The notes under the pieces were generated by a model. It searched no databases, was not told where the DNA came from, and saw only the letters and a list, made by a program, of their open reading frames with translations. The translations under genes were made by a program, and so were the position numbers. A stretch of DNA of 64,000 nucleotides. Source: Paenibacillus sp. JDR-2. Its GTDB lineage: Bacteria; Bacillota; Bacilli; Paenibacillales; Paenibacillaceae. The stretch covers positions 1,498,501 through 1,562,500 of the forward strand of contig NC_012914.1 of NCBI RefSeq assembly GCF_000023585.1, written 5' to 3'. This document shows, piece after piece, positions 9,373-17,390 of this stretch. Positions within the stretch are counted from its first letter, which is position 1. Each line of letters opens with the position of its first letter.

Positions 9373-10179
9373 TTATTTGGCAGCTGGCTGCAGGACGAAT
9401 TTCTCAATGACGTGACGAACGCCTTCTTCGTTATTCGTCAGCGTGATATAATCCGCGATTTCCTTCAGTTTAGGCGTGGCGTTGCCCATTGCTACGCCAA
9501 GACCGGCCGCTTCAATCATTTCGTGGTCATTCCACGCATCGCCAATCGCGATGGTCTGCTCAACCCCGCAGCCCAAATGCTCAGCCATAAAGCGGAGCGC
9601 ATGGCCTTTTGTGCCTTCCTTGTGCATAAACTCGAGGTAATGGGGCTTGGATTTGGTAATATGGACACGGTCGCCGATAATCGGCTTTAACTCTTCGGCC
9701 AGTTGATCCAGGTAGGCTGGATCGTCGATGATGAGCATTTTATTGTTAGGCTTGTCGAGCAAAGCTTCGAAGTCCTCGGCTACGACATACGGGATATTCG
9801 TCAGCGTGGAGTATTTGATCGCTTTCTCGTTGGCTTCCTTCACGTATAAAATATCGTCCGCATACAGCTGCAAATGCAGGCCTCGCTGCTCGGTGATCGC
9901 GTACAGCTCCTTCGCCGCATCCTGCGGCACGCAGCGCTCGTAGAGCACTTCCCCATCCAGGAGCGTCTTCACTAGCGAACCCTGATACGTAATGATCGGA
10001 ACGTTAAGCTGGATCTGATCCGCGATTTTTTTGGCCGAAGCATACATCCGCCCCGTGGCCAGAGTGACGGTTACGCCTAGCGCAATGGCGTCCTCCATCG
10101 CTTTTTTTGTACCTTCGGTAACGATTAAATCGTCATTGAGAAGCGTATCATCGACATCGATTGCAATTAATTTGTACAT
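9373..10179 (-). CDS. Cof-type HAD-superfamily phosphatase
   Basis: Cytoplasmic sugar-phosphate or nucleotide phosphatase of the Cof (YidA-like) group, 268 residues. HAD motif I is DVDDTLL (residues 8-14, with the nucleophile and acid/base aspartates), motif II is the TLATGR segment, a lysine lies in the KEGTKGHAL region, and motif IV is IAIGDAWNDHEMI. The C2-type cap inserted between motifs II and III marks the Cof branch. The ATG at 10179 follows GGGAGAG. It is a single-gene unit, convergent with sbp. The true substrate cannot be read from the sequence. Confidence 0.88.
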   Translation of the reverse strand: MYKLIAIDVDDTLLNDDLIVTEGTKKAMEDAIALGVTVTLATGRMYASAKKIADQIQLNVPIITYQGSLVKTLLDGEVLYERCVPQDAAKELYAITEQRGLHLQLYADDILYVKEANEKAIKYSTLTNIPYVVAEDFEALLDKPNNKMLIIDDPAYLDQLAEELKPIIGDRVHITKSKPHYLEFMHKEGTKGHALRFMAEHLGCGVEQTIAIGDAWNDHEMIEAAGLGVAMGNATPKLKEIADYITLTNNEEGVRHVIEKFVLQPAAK

Positions 10180-10349
10180 GTCTCTCTCTCCCGTCTCTAT
10201 TCGTCCAACAAAGCTAGGTTGATTGTAGCGAAAAATATAGCCGTCTTCAACCCTATACCGTAACGGGTTACTCGGTCAATTTGCTCAGCGCACCCAAAAT
10301 AAGCTACATTAGAATACAGAACATCAGTCATAGTCAGGAGTGACCTTTA

Positions 10350-11768
10350 GTGAAAGAAATCTCGAATGAGGCAGCGAAGCAGCGGATTATAACGTTTGCG
10401 GTTCTTGGTGCATTACTATTTACGATTATCGGATTTATTCTTGGCTGGCTTTGGATGGAGGTACGGTATCCGATGCTGAAGGAGCCTGCTTTCCGTAATT
10501 TTACGGTGTCCTACAACACCATTATGGATAAATACTTAAACGGCGCGAAGTCGGAGGATCTCATTAACGGCGCCTCCCAAGGCATGCTTGCTTCGCTGGG
10601 CGATCCTTACTCCAGATATTTGGTCAAGGAGCAGGGCAGCGCTTATACGCAAGGCTATGAGGGAGAATTCTCCGGTGTTGGCATCACTCTTCAGGAAGCA
10701 GACGGCAAGTTTATCGTGGCCAGCGTGACGGAAGGAGCTCCGGCAGAACGCGGAGGCGTACATGCGGGGGATGAGATCGTTGGCGTGAACGGGACCTCGA
10801 TCAAAGGCAAGGAGTACGATGACGTGATTACCGTACTCCGGGGAGATGCCGGAACGAAGGTAAAGCTGTCCCTTCAACGGGGAGACGCAGCCAAGCCGAT
10901 CGAGGTAGAGCTGACTAGGGAAGCGATTGCGGTACATACGGTAACCTCGGAAATGCTCAGCGGCGGTATCGGGCATGTAACGATCTCGAAGTTCGGGGAG
11001 AAGACCGATGACGAGTTCAAGACCGAAATCGAGAAGCTGCAAAAAGAAGGGATGAAGAAGCTGCTGCTTGACCTTCGTTCGAATCCGGGCGGCTTGCTGC
11101 AATCCACGATCCAGATTGCGAATATGCTTGTGCCTAAGGATAAGGCCATTCTGGAGGTTGTCTATAAGAACCACACGAATACGATTACTTACCGCTCGAA
11201 GCAGGAGAAGCCATGGACGATTCCGATCGTTGTCCTCGTGAACGGTCAGTCCGCAAGCGCCAGCGAGGTACTGACGGCAGCGCTGAAGGAATCCGCGGGC
11301 GCAACGGTGGTTGGGGAGAAGACCTTCGGCAAAGGCATTGTGCAGACCTTCCAGCAGTTCAAAGACAAATCGGTGCTTAGCCTGACGGAAGCCCAGTGGA
11401 AAACGCCGGGAGGCACGTGGATCCATAAGCAGGGCGTGACACCGGACGTAACGGTAGCCCTGCCGGCCTTCGCAAGCCTCAGCCAGCTTCCGTTCGGAAC
11501 GGAGCTTAAGACCGGAAGCTTCGGGGACAACGTCAAGACGCTCCAGCTTATGCTGCAGGAGCTCGGGTACACGCCGGTTGGAGATATCGGCTTGTTTAAC
11601 GGGCAGACCGCAGACGCATTAAGCCGCTTCCAGAAGGATAACAAGCTGGAGGCAACGGGCACATTTAACGACATGACGGGCTACCGGATTCTCGAGTTAT
11701 TAAGCGACAAGCTGAAGGAAGAGGATACGCAGCTTCACAAAGGGATCGAAATTTTGAATAGTAAATAA
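10350..11768 (+). CDS. C-terminal processing peptidase (S41) with PDZ and peptidoglycan-binding domains
   Basis: Membrane-anchored serine protease of the CtpA/CtpB family, acting outside the membrane. It has 472 residues: one N-terminal transmembrane helix (about 15-35), a PDZ domain (about 105-190), the S41 core with serine block SASASE (301-306) and lysine motif GEKTFGKG (322-329), and a C-terminal peptidoglycan-binding domain (about 390-455). It starts with GTG at 10350, eight bases after AGGAG. In Bacillus, CtpB cleaves a sporulation factor; a similar role here is a possibility only. No neighbour suggests a partner. Confidence 0.9.
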   Translation: MKEISNEAAKQRIITFAVLGALLFTIIGFILGWLWMEVRYPMLKEPAFRNFTVSYNTIMDKYLNGAKSEDLINGASQGMLASLGDPYSRYLVKEQGSAYTQGYEGEFSGVGITLQEADGKFIVASVTEGAPAERGGVHAGDEIVGVNGTSIKGKEYDDVITVLRGDAGTKVKLSLQRGDAAKPIEVELTREAIAVHTVTSEMLSGGIGHVTISKFGEKTDDEFKTEIEKLQKEGMKKLLLDLRSNPGGLLQSTIQIANMLVPKDKAILEVVYKNHTNTITYRSKQEKPWTIPIVVLVNGQSASASEVLTAALKESAGATVVGEKTFGKGIVQTFQQFKDKSVLSLTEAQWKTPGGTWIHKQGVTPDVTVALPAFASLSQLPFGTELKTGSFGDNVKTLQLMLQELGYTPVGDIGLFNGQTADALSRFQKDNKLEATGTFNDMTGYRILELLSDKLKEEDTQLHKGIEILNSK

Positions 11769-11785
11769 GTCTGCCGAATTCGCTA

Positions 11786-11814
11786 TTGACAACGGGAATG
11801 ATAATTATTATCAT
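11786..11814 (+). promoter_or_regulatory. Promoter with perfect Fur box for the DUF1450 gene
   Basis: TTGACA (11786-11791), 17-bp spacer, TATCAT (11809-11814). The spacer and -10 are covered by TGATAAT-T-ATTATCA (11799-11813), a perfect 7-1-7 Fur operator. Bound Fur should block RNA polymerase, so the gene is expected to be on when iron is low. Confidence 0.88.
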
Positions 11815-11859
11815 TCATAGAGGAAAGTATTACACCGTTGCGCAGCGAGGTGAGCCGGC

Positions 11860-12081
11860 ATGAAGAAGATCAAATATTGCACCCGGAATTTGAAGAACGG
11901 AACAAAGCCTGTTTACAAGGCGATGAAGAACAAATATCCGGACATAAAGATGAAGAAGAAGGACTGTCTTGGCAACTGCAGAACCTGTAAACGCGAGAGC
12001 TTTGCGATGATTAAATCCAGAAGCATATGCGCTTCGAGCCCGGACCAGTTGTATAAGGAATTGAAGAAATTAATCGGATAA
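11860..12081 (+). CDS. DUF1450 family small cysteine protein, Fur-controlled
   Basis: A 73-residue basic protein of the DUF1450 (YuzB-like) family, of unknown function. It has one early cysteine (IKYCTRN) and a cluster DCLGNCRTC (cysteines at about 46, 50 and 53) that could bind a metal or iron-sulfur cluster, then the family tail ICASSPDQLYKEL. The ATG at 11860 is preceded by GAGGTGA. A strong promoter with a perfect Fur box lies 46 bp upstream, and a ferritin gene follows. The context suggests a role under iron limitation; that part is inference. Confidence 0.8.
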   Translation: MKKIKYCTRNLKNGTKPVYKAMKNKYPDIKMKKKDCLGNCRTCKRESFAMIKSRSICASSPDQLYKELKKLIG

Positions 12082-12106
12082 ATTAATATTTTGGATAATT
12101 TTGCAT

Positions 12107-12134
12107 AGGACGGCTTTTGCCGTCCTTTCTGTTT
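12107..12134 (+). terminator. Terminator of the DUF1450 gene
   Basis: GGACGGC-TTTT-GCCGTCC stem followed by TTTCTGTTT. It separates the Fur-controlled gene from ferritin. Confidence 0.8.
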
Positions 12135-12176
12135 GTGTTAGAATAAGACCAAACAAGAAAAAGAGGTGCATAAGCG

Positions 12177-12680
12177 ATGAATGATAAATTAGCAGAAGCG
12201 CTCAATGAGCAGATGAATTTTGAATTTTATTCGGCGCATGTGTATCTTGCAATGGCAGCTTATTGCTCCGGCGAAAGTCTCGATGGATTCGCGAACTTCT
12301 TCATTATCCAAGCTGAGGAAGAGCGTTTCCATGGTATGAAAATATACAAATTCCTGAATGACCGCGGACGCCGCGCTACGCTTACCGCGCTGGGCGAACC
12401 TAAGAACGAATACGAGTCCATGCTTGACGCCTTCCAGCATGGCTACGCGCATGAGCAGCAAAATACGAAGCGCTTCTACAACCTCGCGGATCTTGCCCTT
12501 AATGACCGCGAGCACGCAACGATGTACTTCCTGAAATGGTTTATCGACGAGCAGGTTGAAGAAGAAGCATTGTTCGATAACATTATCCAGAAGCTGAAGC
12601 GCATTGATAAGGACAGCAACGCCTTCTACATGCTGGACGCGGAATTCGCGCAGCGTACGTTTGTAGCTCCGGCAGAATAA
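12177..12680 (+). CDS. ftnA: Non-heme ferritin
   Basis: Ferritin stores iron as a mineral core in a 24-subunit shell in the cytoplasm. It has 167 residues, the normal FtnA length. The ferroxidase ligands are all visible: E16, E49 and H52 (in AEEERFHGM), E93 and Q126. The ATG at 12177 follows AAGAGGTG. It has its own terminator on each side, so it is transcribed apart from the Fur-controlled gene upstream. A possible weak promoter (TTGCCG, 16-bp spacer, TAGAAT) overlaps the upstream terminator; no Fur box is visible for ferritin itself, so it may be regulated oppositely or not at all by Fur. Confidence 0.95.
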   Translation: MNDKLAEALNEQMNFEFYSAHVYLAMAAYCSGESLDGFANFFIIQAEEERFHGMKIYKFLNDRGRRATLTALGEPKNEYESMLDAFQHGYAHEQQNTKRFYNLADLALNDREHATMYFLKWFIDEQVEEEALFDNIIQKLKRIDKDSNAFYMLDAEFAQRTFVAPAE

Positions 12681-12697
12681 CAGACATCATGAAGAAA

Positions 12698-12728
12698 CGG
12701 GACCTGGCAGCAGGTCCCGTTTTTTTTA
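12698..12728 (+). terminator. Terminator of ferritin gene
   Basis: ACGGGACCTG-GCAG-CAGGTCCCGT stem followed by T8. Confidence 0.93.
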
Positions 12729-12824
12729 TGGTATAAAGTATTCGTCAAGCTGTCGGCGCTGCCTCTTTCGATTCAGAAGGAAGGGAATAGGTTACGGGTT
12801 GAGATCGATCGCAAACTCTAAGCG

Positions 12825-14903
12825 TCAACTATAAGCATGAATAATAAAAGACGATACCGCCGCGGGCTTGCCGCGGTAATAAGCAGGGGAGCTGATATAC
12901 AGCTCCTCTTCCGCCCTTGTGACGGCTACATAGGCAAGGCGCCGTTCCTCTTCCATCGCAGCTTCCCCGACGTTATCGCCAGCCTGGATAGCGCTTCTGT
13001 CGCTATTCTTCTCAGCGGTAATTGCCGAGCTATGCGGCAGTATCCCTTCGGATACTCCGCACACAAAGACGACCGGAAACTCCAGTCCCTTAGACTTATG
13101 AATGGTCATAAAGTTGACCGCGTCGGCATTGCTGCTGTCCAGCTTCATCCGTTTCATCTCTTCGTGTTTCGCCGCAATCTCGTCGATAAACGCAAGGAAA
13201 GCCGTAATGCCGTCAAAGCGTTTGGCCGAAGCCTCAAGCTCGTCCAGCATTTCCTTCAAAGAATCCTTATGCTCGGTTAACGCTGGTCCGCTTTTGTTAG
13301 CTTCGATAAACTGATCGTAGAATTCTATGCGTAGCCGGCGGATTGCTGCCTCCGGCTTCAGCTTTTCCAGAGAACGGATTAGTTTGATCCGTTCTTTTAT
13401 TTTATCCTGATGGAAAGACTTAATCTCAGGGAACCGGGTCAGATGGATAAGCGGCCATTTCTTAGCCTGCTTCTTATCCTCGTTCCATATAAACGCCATC
13501 GCCTGATCCGGCCGGACATACATCGTGGCAAGCATCGCTTCCATCGCGTCAAAGTTGCGGCGGTCGATGGACAAGCGAAGATGGGCGATAACCGGCTTGA
13601 TAACCCATTGCTCGTACAGCGATTCACCGCTGCCATAGTCGATAAACGGGACCTGACGGATAACCAGTTGATCAAAAATCGCCCGGCTGCTGCTGGCTGT
13701 CCGGAACAGTATCGCAAAATCTCGGAAGGAGCGGCCTTTTTTCTCCTTCTGCTGGAGCAGCGTGTTTACGATCAGATCCGCTTCGTCGTCGCTGTTGCCG
13801 GGTCTCGCATACACGGGCGGAAGCCCATGGGGCTTTGCCGTCAGCAAGGTTTTGCTGCGCCGCTGCTTATTGTGACGGATAACGGCATTGCCAAGGCCAA
13901 CGATACCGGAGCCGGAGCGGTAATTGACGTCGAGAATGATATTTTTGGCGCCGGGGAATTGCTTCTCGAAGTTCAGGATATAATCGTTGCGCGCTCCGTT
14001 AAAGGAGTAGATCGTCTGATCGTCATCGCCCACCACCATCAGATTCCGGTGCGGCTGGACAAGCAGCTTGATGATCTCGTATTGAATCGTATTGGTATCC
14101 TGGAATTCATCGATCATGACATAGCGGAACCGGTTCTGCAGCATGGCGAGCAGGTTCTCGTCCTGCTTGAGCAGCTGGTACGCTTCGAGAAGCATGTCAT
14201 CGTAATCGATTAGATCCAATTGACGTTTCCATTCTTCATAACTGGTAAAGATAAGCTTAAGCTGCCGCTCCTCCTCCGATTTCTCCGGAAGGTCCGGTAC
14301 GGCAATCATCTGCATCTTATAAGACGAAAGCAGGGTAATAAGCGTCTCCGGCTGGTACGTCTCATGCAAATTCCGTTCGCGAAGCAGCCGTTTGAAGTAA
14401 ATCTGCTTGCGCCCGGTTTCACCCAGGATGTTCTGCTTGTACCCGCGCCTGCGCAGCATAAGAAGACAAAACGAATGGAAGGTGCGGGCTTCAATTCGTG
14501 ATGCGGCTCCTTGCCCGATATTCGGAAGCTGGCTGATCCGCAGCTTCATTTCGTCGGCTGCTTTTTTCGAGAAGGTCATAAGCAGGAGCTGTTGGGGCGG
14601 GATGCCGCGGACGGACAGCATATAGCCGGTCCGGCAGACGAGGACGGAGGTTTTGCCCGAGCCTGCGCCTGCTAATGTCAGGATGGGCCCATCGATATGG
14701 CGCACCGCAGAGATCTGCCGCTGGTTCAGCCGGATCCCTTGGTTCTCCAAAGCGCGGAAATAGAAGGCGTCCTTGTCGGAAGGCGAGACCAGCTGCTCGC
14801 TTGTATCTGCGGAGGCATGGGCGGCTGGTGTATAATTTTTATTAACAACACCGTACGGGCGTTTGTAATAGATCTTATTATTGGAATTTGCTGCATTGTT
14901 CAT
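12825..14903 (-). CDS. UvrD/PcrA-like superfamily 1 DNA helicase
   Basis: ATP-driven 3'-5' DNA helicase of the UvrD/Rep/PcrA type, probably in DNA repair or replication restart. All helicase motifs are present: Q-motif LNQRQISAV, Walker A AGAGSGKT, LLMTFSKKAADEM, Walker B IDEFQDTN, VVGDDDQTIYSFNGA, NYRSG, MTIHKSKGLEFP and VAVTRAEEEL. At 692 residues it is shorter than PcrA and ends soon after motif VI, so the PcrA C-terminal tail is absent; it resembles the accessory YjcD-type paralogue of Bacillus. The N-terminal ~60 residues are low-complexity. The ATG at 14903 follows AGGTGA. Single-gene unit. Confidence 0.9.
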   Translation of the reverse strand: MNNAANSNNKIYYKRPYGVVNKNYTPAAHASADTSEQLVSPSDKDAFYFRALENQGIRLNQRQISAVRHIDGPILTLAGAGSGKTSVLVCRTGYMLSVRGIPPQQLLLMTFSKKAADEMKLRISQLPNIGQGAASRIEARTFHSFCLLMLRRRGYKQNILGETGRKQIYFKRLLRERNLHETYQPETLITLLSSYKMQMIAVPDLPEKSEEERQLKLIFTSYEEWKRQLDLIDYDDMLLEAYQLLKQDENLLAMLQNRFRYVMIDEFQDTNTIQYEIIKLLVQPHRNLMVVGDDDQTIYSFNGARNDYILNFEKQFPGAKNIILDVNYRSGSGIVGLGNAVIRHNKQRRSKTLLTAKPHGLPPVYARPGNSDDEADLIVNTLLQQKEKKGRSFRDFAILFRTASSSRAIFDQLVIRQVPFIDYGSGESLYEQWVIKPVIAHLRLSIDRRNFDAMEAMLATMYVRPDQAMAFIWNEDKKQAKKWPLIHLTRFPEIKSFHQDKIKERIKLIRSLEKLKPEAAIRRLRIEFYDQFIEANKSGPALTEHKDSLKEMLDELEASAKRFDGITAFLAFIDEIAAKHEEMKRMKLDSSNADAVNFMTIHKSKGLEFPVVFVCGVSEGILPHSSAITAEKNSDRSAIQAGDNVGEAAMEEERRLAYVAVTRAEEELYISSPAYYRGKPAAVSSFIIHAYS

Positions 14904-14999
14904 TGTCTGTAATCACCTGTTGTCGATTATAGCATGATAGAATGGATGTTCGTACGTTAAAACCGAAATTATTAATATTTGGAGAGGAATGAAGGCAGC

Positions 15000-15566
15000 A
15001 TGATTGGACCGGCAGGCAAGGAAGACGTGGAACAAGTAATGCCGCTGCTGCATGAAGCTATCGGCAACATCGCCTGCTCGCTTGCGGGAGTGGAGGATGA
15101 AGCGGAAGCGATGCGGATATTGGCGGAATTTTATATCGAAGAGGGGAACCGTGTCAGCTACCGGAATGTGATCGTAGACAAAAGAGACGGCGTGGTTGCG
15201 GGGATATTGGTATGCTATTCCGGGGATCGCGCGGAGCAACTGGATCAGCCGTTAATCGAGCGAGTGAAGCGGGTAACCGATATCGCGGATTACACCATCC
15301 TGACGGAAACGCGTCCGGGCGAGTTTTACCTGGACTCCATTGCCGTCCATTCTTCATTTCGCAATCAAGGCATTGCCAAGGCGCTGATGGCTGCTTTCGA
15401 GCAGGAGGCTGTGAAGCAAGGGTATCCTCTGGTTTCGTTAATCGTTGAGGAATACAATGGCCAGGCAAGGCTGCTTTATGAAAAAATGGGCTACAGGGCA
15501 GACGGCGAGCTCCTTATTAGCGGACATCGCTATACGAGAATGGTAAAGACTGTATCCGTAGAATAG
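15000..15566 (+). CDS. GNAT family N-acetyltransferase
   Basis: Acetyl-CoA-dependent acetyltransferase of unknown substrate, 188 residues from the ATG at 15000. The acetyl-CoA-binding motif A is clear: YLDSIAVHSSFRNQGIAKAL, then VSLIVEEYNGQARLLYEKMGY (motif B). The N-terminal part (EDVEQVMPLLHEAI, EFYIEEGNRVSY) matches a common Bacillota GNAT subgroup. An in-frame TTG at 14981 overlaps GGAGAGG and is not favoured. It is divergent from the helicase gene and followed by a second, unrelated GNAT gene. Confidence 0.85.
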   Translation: MIGPAGKEDVEQVMPLLHEAIGNIACSLAGVEDEAEAMRILAEFYIEEGNRVSYRNVIVDKRDGVVAGILVCYSGDRAEQLDQPLIERVKRVTDIADYTILTETRPGEFYLDSIAVHSSFRNQGIAKALMAAFEQEAVKQGYPLVSLIVEEYNGQARLLYEKMGYRADGELLISGHRYTRMVKTVSVE

Positions 15567-15650
15567 GGCGAGGAAAGAAGGAATGCGGCGAGTTATGTCG
15601 AAACTGTAGAACCGGCGTAATTATTACAAACGTAACGGGTGATACATATT

Positions 15651-16187
15651 ATGAACCTTATCCCTTCCTCTTGGAGTACCCCGACTTTTAGTTGTGAAGA
15701 TTTGCAGCCATCCGAAATTGGTCTTGTGCAGGAGCTATACATGTCAAGCGCTCCGGTCGTCTTGTGGGACGGGAAAGAGCATGATCCTCTTTATATCGAG
15801 CATTCCTATCATGAAGGCATACTGCCGGAAGGCGGCGTGAAGGAACAGTTTCGGATTCAGACTATCAGGCTGAAAACAACGGAGGAAATCGTTGGCTTCC
15901 TCAGCGTGTATCATAGCTACCCTCATCCGGATTCGCTGTATTTGGCGATGATGTGCATTAGCGGGGACTTCCAGAATCAAGGCTACGGCCAGGAAGTCAT
16001 GAAGCATTTTCTGCTGGAGATCGGTCTGCTTGGTTATTCCGAAGTCAGGGTTAACGTCTCTCTGCGCAATTGGGCTGGACTACGTTTTTGGACGAAGTCC
16101 GGGTTCAACCGCATCAGCGGTATTTTTGGCGATAAGGAGTTCGCTGAGGGCAAATTTGCGGACATCGAGCTGATTAATCGCTGGTAA
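15651..16187 (+). CDS. GNAT family N-acetyltransferase
   Basis: Acetyltransferase of unknown substrate, 178 residues. It shows LYLAMMCISGDFQNQGYGQEVM (motif A with the QxxGxG/A pyrophosphate loop) and VRVNVSLRNWAGLRFWTKSGF (motif B). The ATG at 15651 lies seven bases after GGGTGA; the in-frame GTG at 15639 overlaps this site. It shares little with the GNAT protein just upstream beyond the fold. It ends about 45 bp before the PerR-like boxes of fur. Confidence 0.8.
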   Translation: MNLIPSSWSTPTFSCEDLQPSEIGLVQELYMSSAPVVLWDGKEHDPLYIEHSYHEGILPEGGVKEQFRIQTIRLKTTEEIVGFLSVYHSYPHPDSLYLAMMCISGDFQNQGYGQEVMKHFLLEIGLLGYSEVRVNVSLRNWAGLRFWTKSGFNRISGIFGDKEFAEGKFADIELINRW

Positions 16188-16229
16188 CTGTGAATTTTTA
16201 GATGTCATTGTGTAATAATGATAACTATG

Positions 16230-16266
16230 TTAAGATTATAATTATTCTAAATTATAATCATTCTAA
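16230..16266 (+). promoter_or_regulatory. fur promoter with two PerR-like boxes
   Basis: Two 15-bp boxes lie 16 bp apart: TTATAATTATTCTAA (16236-16250) and TTATAATCATTCTAA (16252-16266). Each differs at one base from the Bacillus PerR consensus (TTATAAT-N-ATTATAA). They overlap a candidate promoter, TTAAGA (16230-16235), 17-bp spacer, TATAAT (16253-16258). In B. subtilis fur belongs to the PerR regulon, so repression by PerR is the likely reading; Fur autoregulation is an alternative. Confidence 0.75.
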
Positions 16267-16326
16267 ATAAGCTTGAGCACGGCGCATCGGATAATGAAAC
16301 ACAAGGAAAGGCGGGTGAGCTTTATC

Positions 16327-16800
16327 ATGATCGAAGAACAAATGGAAACGATCAACCGTCAGTTAAGAACAAAAGGCTACAAATTAACGCCGCAGCGCGC
16401 AGCGACCGTTCGCGTATTGCTGGAGAACGAAAAGGATCATCTCAGCGCGGAGGATGTTTACATGCTGCTGAAGCGCAGCAATCCGGATATCGGTCTGGCA
16501 ACGGTCTATCGTTCGCTGGAGCTGCTGAGCGAGCTGCATATCGTCGAGAAAGTGAATTTCGGCGACGGCGCAACGCGTTACGATTTGCGGAGCAACGATC
16601 AGGAGCATCACCATCATCATCTGATTTGTACCGAATGCGGTACGGTCGAGGAGATCATGGATGACTGGCTGCTTCCGATGGAGAATCGGATTGCGAAGGA
16701 ATTTGGATTCAAGGTATTGGACCATCGCCTTGATTTCCACGGAATCTGCAAAGCCTGCAAAAGCAAAGCAACGGATAACGACCATAAAGCCGTATCTTAA
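16327..16800 (+). CDS. fur: Ferric uptake regulator Fur
   Basis: Iron-sensing transcriptional repressor that binds 7-1-7 operators when loaded with Fe2+. It has 157 residues from ATG 16327. The winged-helix part carries YKLTPQRAATVRVLLENEKDHLSAEDVY and GLATVYRSLELL (recognition helix). The C-terminal part has the EHHHHHL metal site (93-99) and two zinc pairs, C101/C104 and C141/C144. Similarity to B. subtilis Fur is high throughout, which separates it from PerR and Zur. A perfect Fur box sits 4.5 kb upstream in front of the DUF1450 gene. Its promoter has two PerR-like boxes. Confidence 0.95.
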   Translation: MIEEQMETINRQLRTKGYKLTPQRAATVRVLLENEKDHLSAEDVYMLLKRSNPDIGLATVYRSLELLSELHIVEKVNFGDGATRYDLRSNDQEHHHHHLICTECGTVEEIMDDWLLPMENRIAKEFGFKVLDHRLDFHGICKACKSKATDNDHKAVS

Positions 16801-16806
16801 CATAAT

Positions 16807-16846
16807 AAGGAGCCTTGGATCAGGATGGATCCAATGGCTCCTTTGT
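16807..16846 (+). terminator. Terminator of fur
   Basis: Stem AAGGAGCC-TTGGATC with GGATCCAA-T-GGCTCCTT, followed by a short T-rich stretch. Confidence 0.75.
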
Positions 16847-16858
16847 TGTTGAAAAGGC

Positions 16859-17191
16859 TTAGCTGCACGGTTTGCCGTTTATGTAATAGTTGTCTTCCCG
16901 GTACGTACGGAAAGCGACCTCTACTTCAGCGATGCCGATCCGGGCGAGATGCGCGGTAACAGCTTGGGCGAATCGGTCACGGACCGCTTGTCCGCGCTCG
17001 AACCAGCCTACCTCAACGAACGGATACGATAGTCCTTCCGCAAGGCCGCCAAAGATGGCCGTCGTATGAAGGCATTCCATCGTGAAGTTATCCGTGCCGC
17101 ATTCGCAAATGGAGGCCAGATCTTCGGCCAGCGCCAGGCTAACCGTTGTCAGACGATCTGCGGGTACCCCGCGAAACAAAAGCTGTGGCAT
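16859..17191 (-). CDS. DUF1904 family protein
   Basis: A 110-residue protein of the DUF1904 family (tautomerase-like), function unknown. It begins MPQLLFRGVPADRLTTVS, and FVEVGWFERGQAVRDRFAQ is typical of the family. The ATG at 17191 is chosen because AGGAGGTG lies five bases upstream; a longer frame from 17221 would place this site inside the protein. It lies alone between the fur terminator and the cyclase terminator region, with no functional link visible. Confidence 0.75.
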   Translation of the reverse strand: MPQLLFRGVPADRLTTVSLALAEDLASICECGTDNFTMECLHTTAIFGGLAEGLSYPFVEVGWFERGQAVRDRFAQAVTAHLARIGIAEVEVAFRTYREDNYYINGKPCS

Positions 17192-17343
17192 ATGCCACCT
17201 CCTTAAAGTAATGTAAAGCATTTGCTTTCATCAAGATGCACTATCCATTAGATTACCTTGACCCGGCCTTATATTGCAACGGACGCATCCTGACTGGACG
17301 CTTGCGAAAGCCGATGCTCTTGCGTTATCGTAGGAAACAAGAG

Positions 17344-17376
17344 CAAAACGAAAGCCCCCTTTGGATAAGGGAGCCT
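17344..17376 (-). terminator. Terminator of the triterpene cyclase gene
   Basis: On the minus strand: GCTCCCTT-ATCC-AAGGGGGC stem followed by TTTCGTTTTG. Confidence 0.75.
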
Positions 17377-17390
17377 TCATCGAAAGAGCA

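Noticed and set aside
12107..12142. Ferritin promoter overlapping the upstream terminator (TTGCCG, TAGAAT)
   Set aside because: Hexamer match is only moderate and lies inside the stem; mentioned in the ferritin entry but not listed as its own feature.
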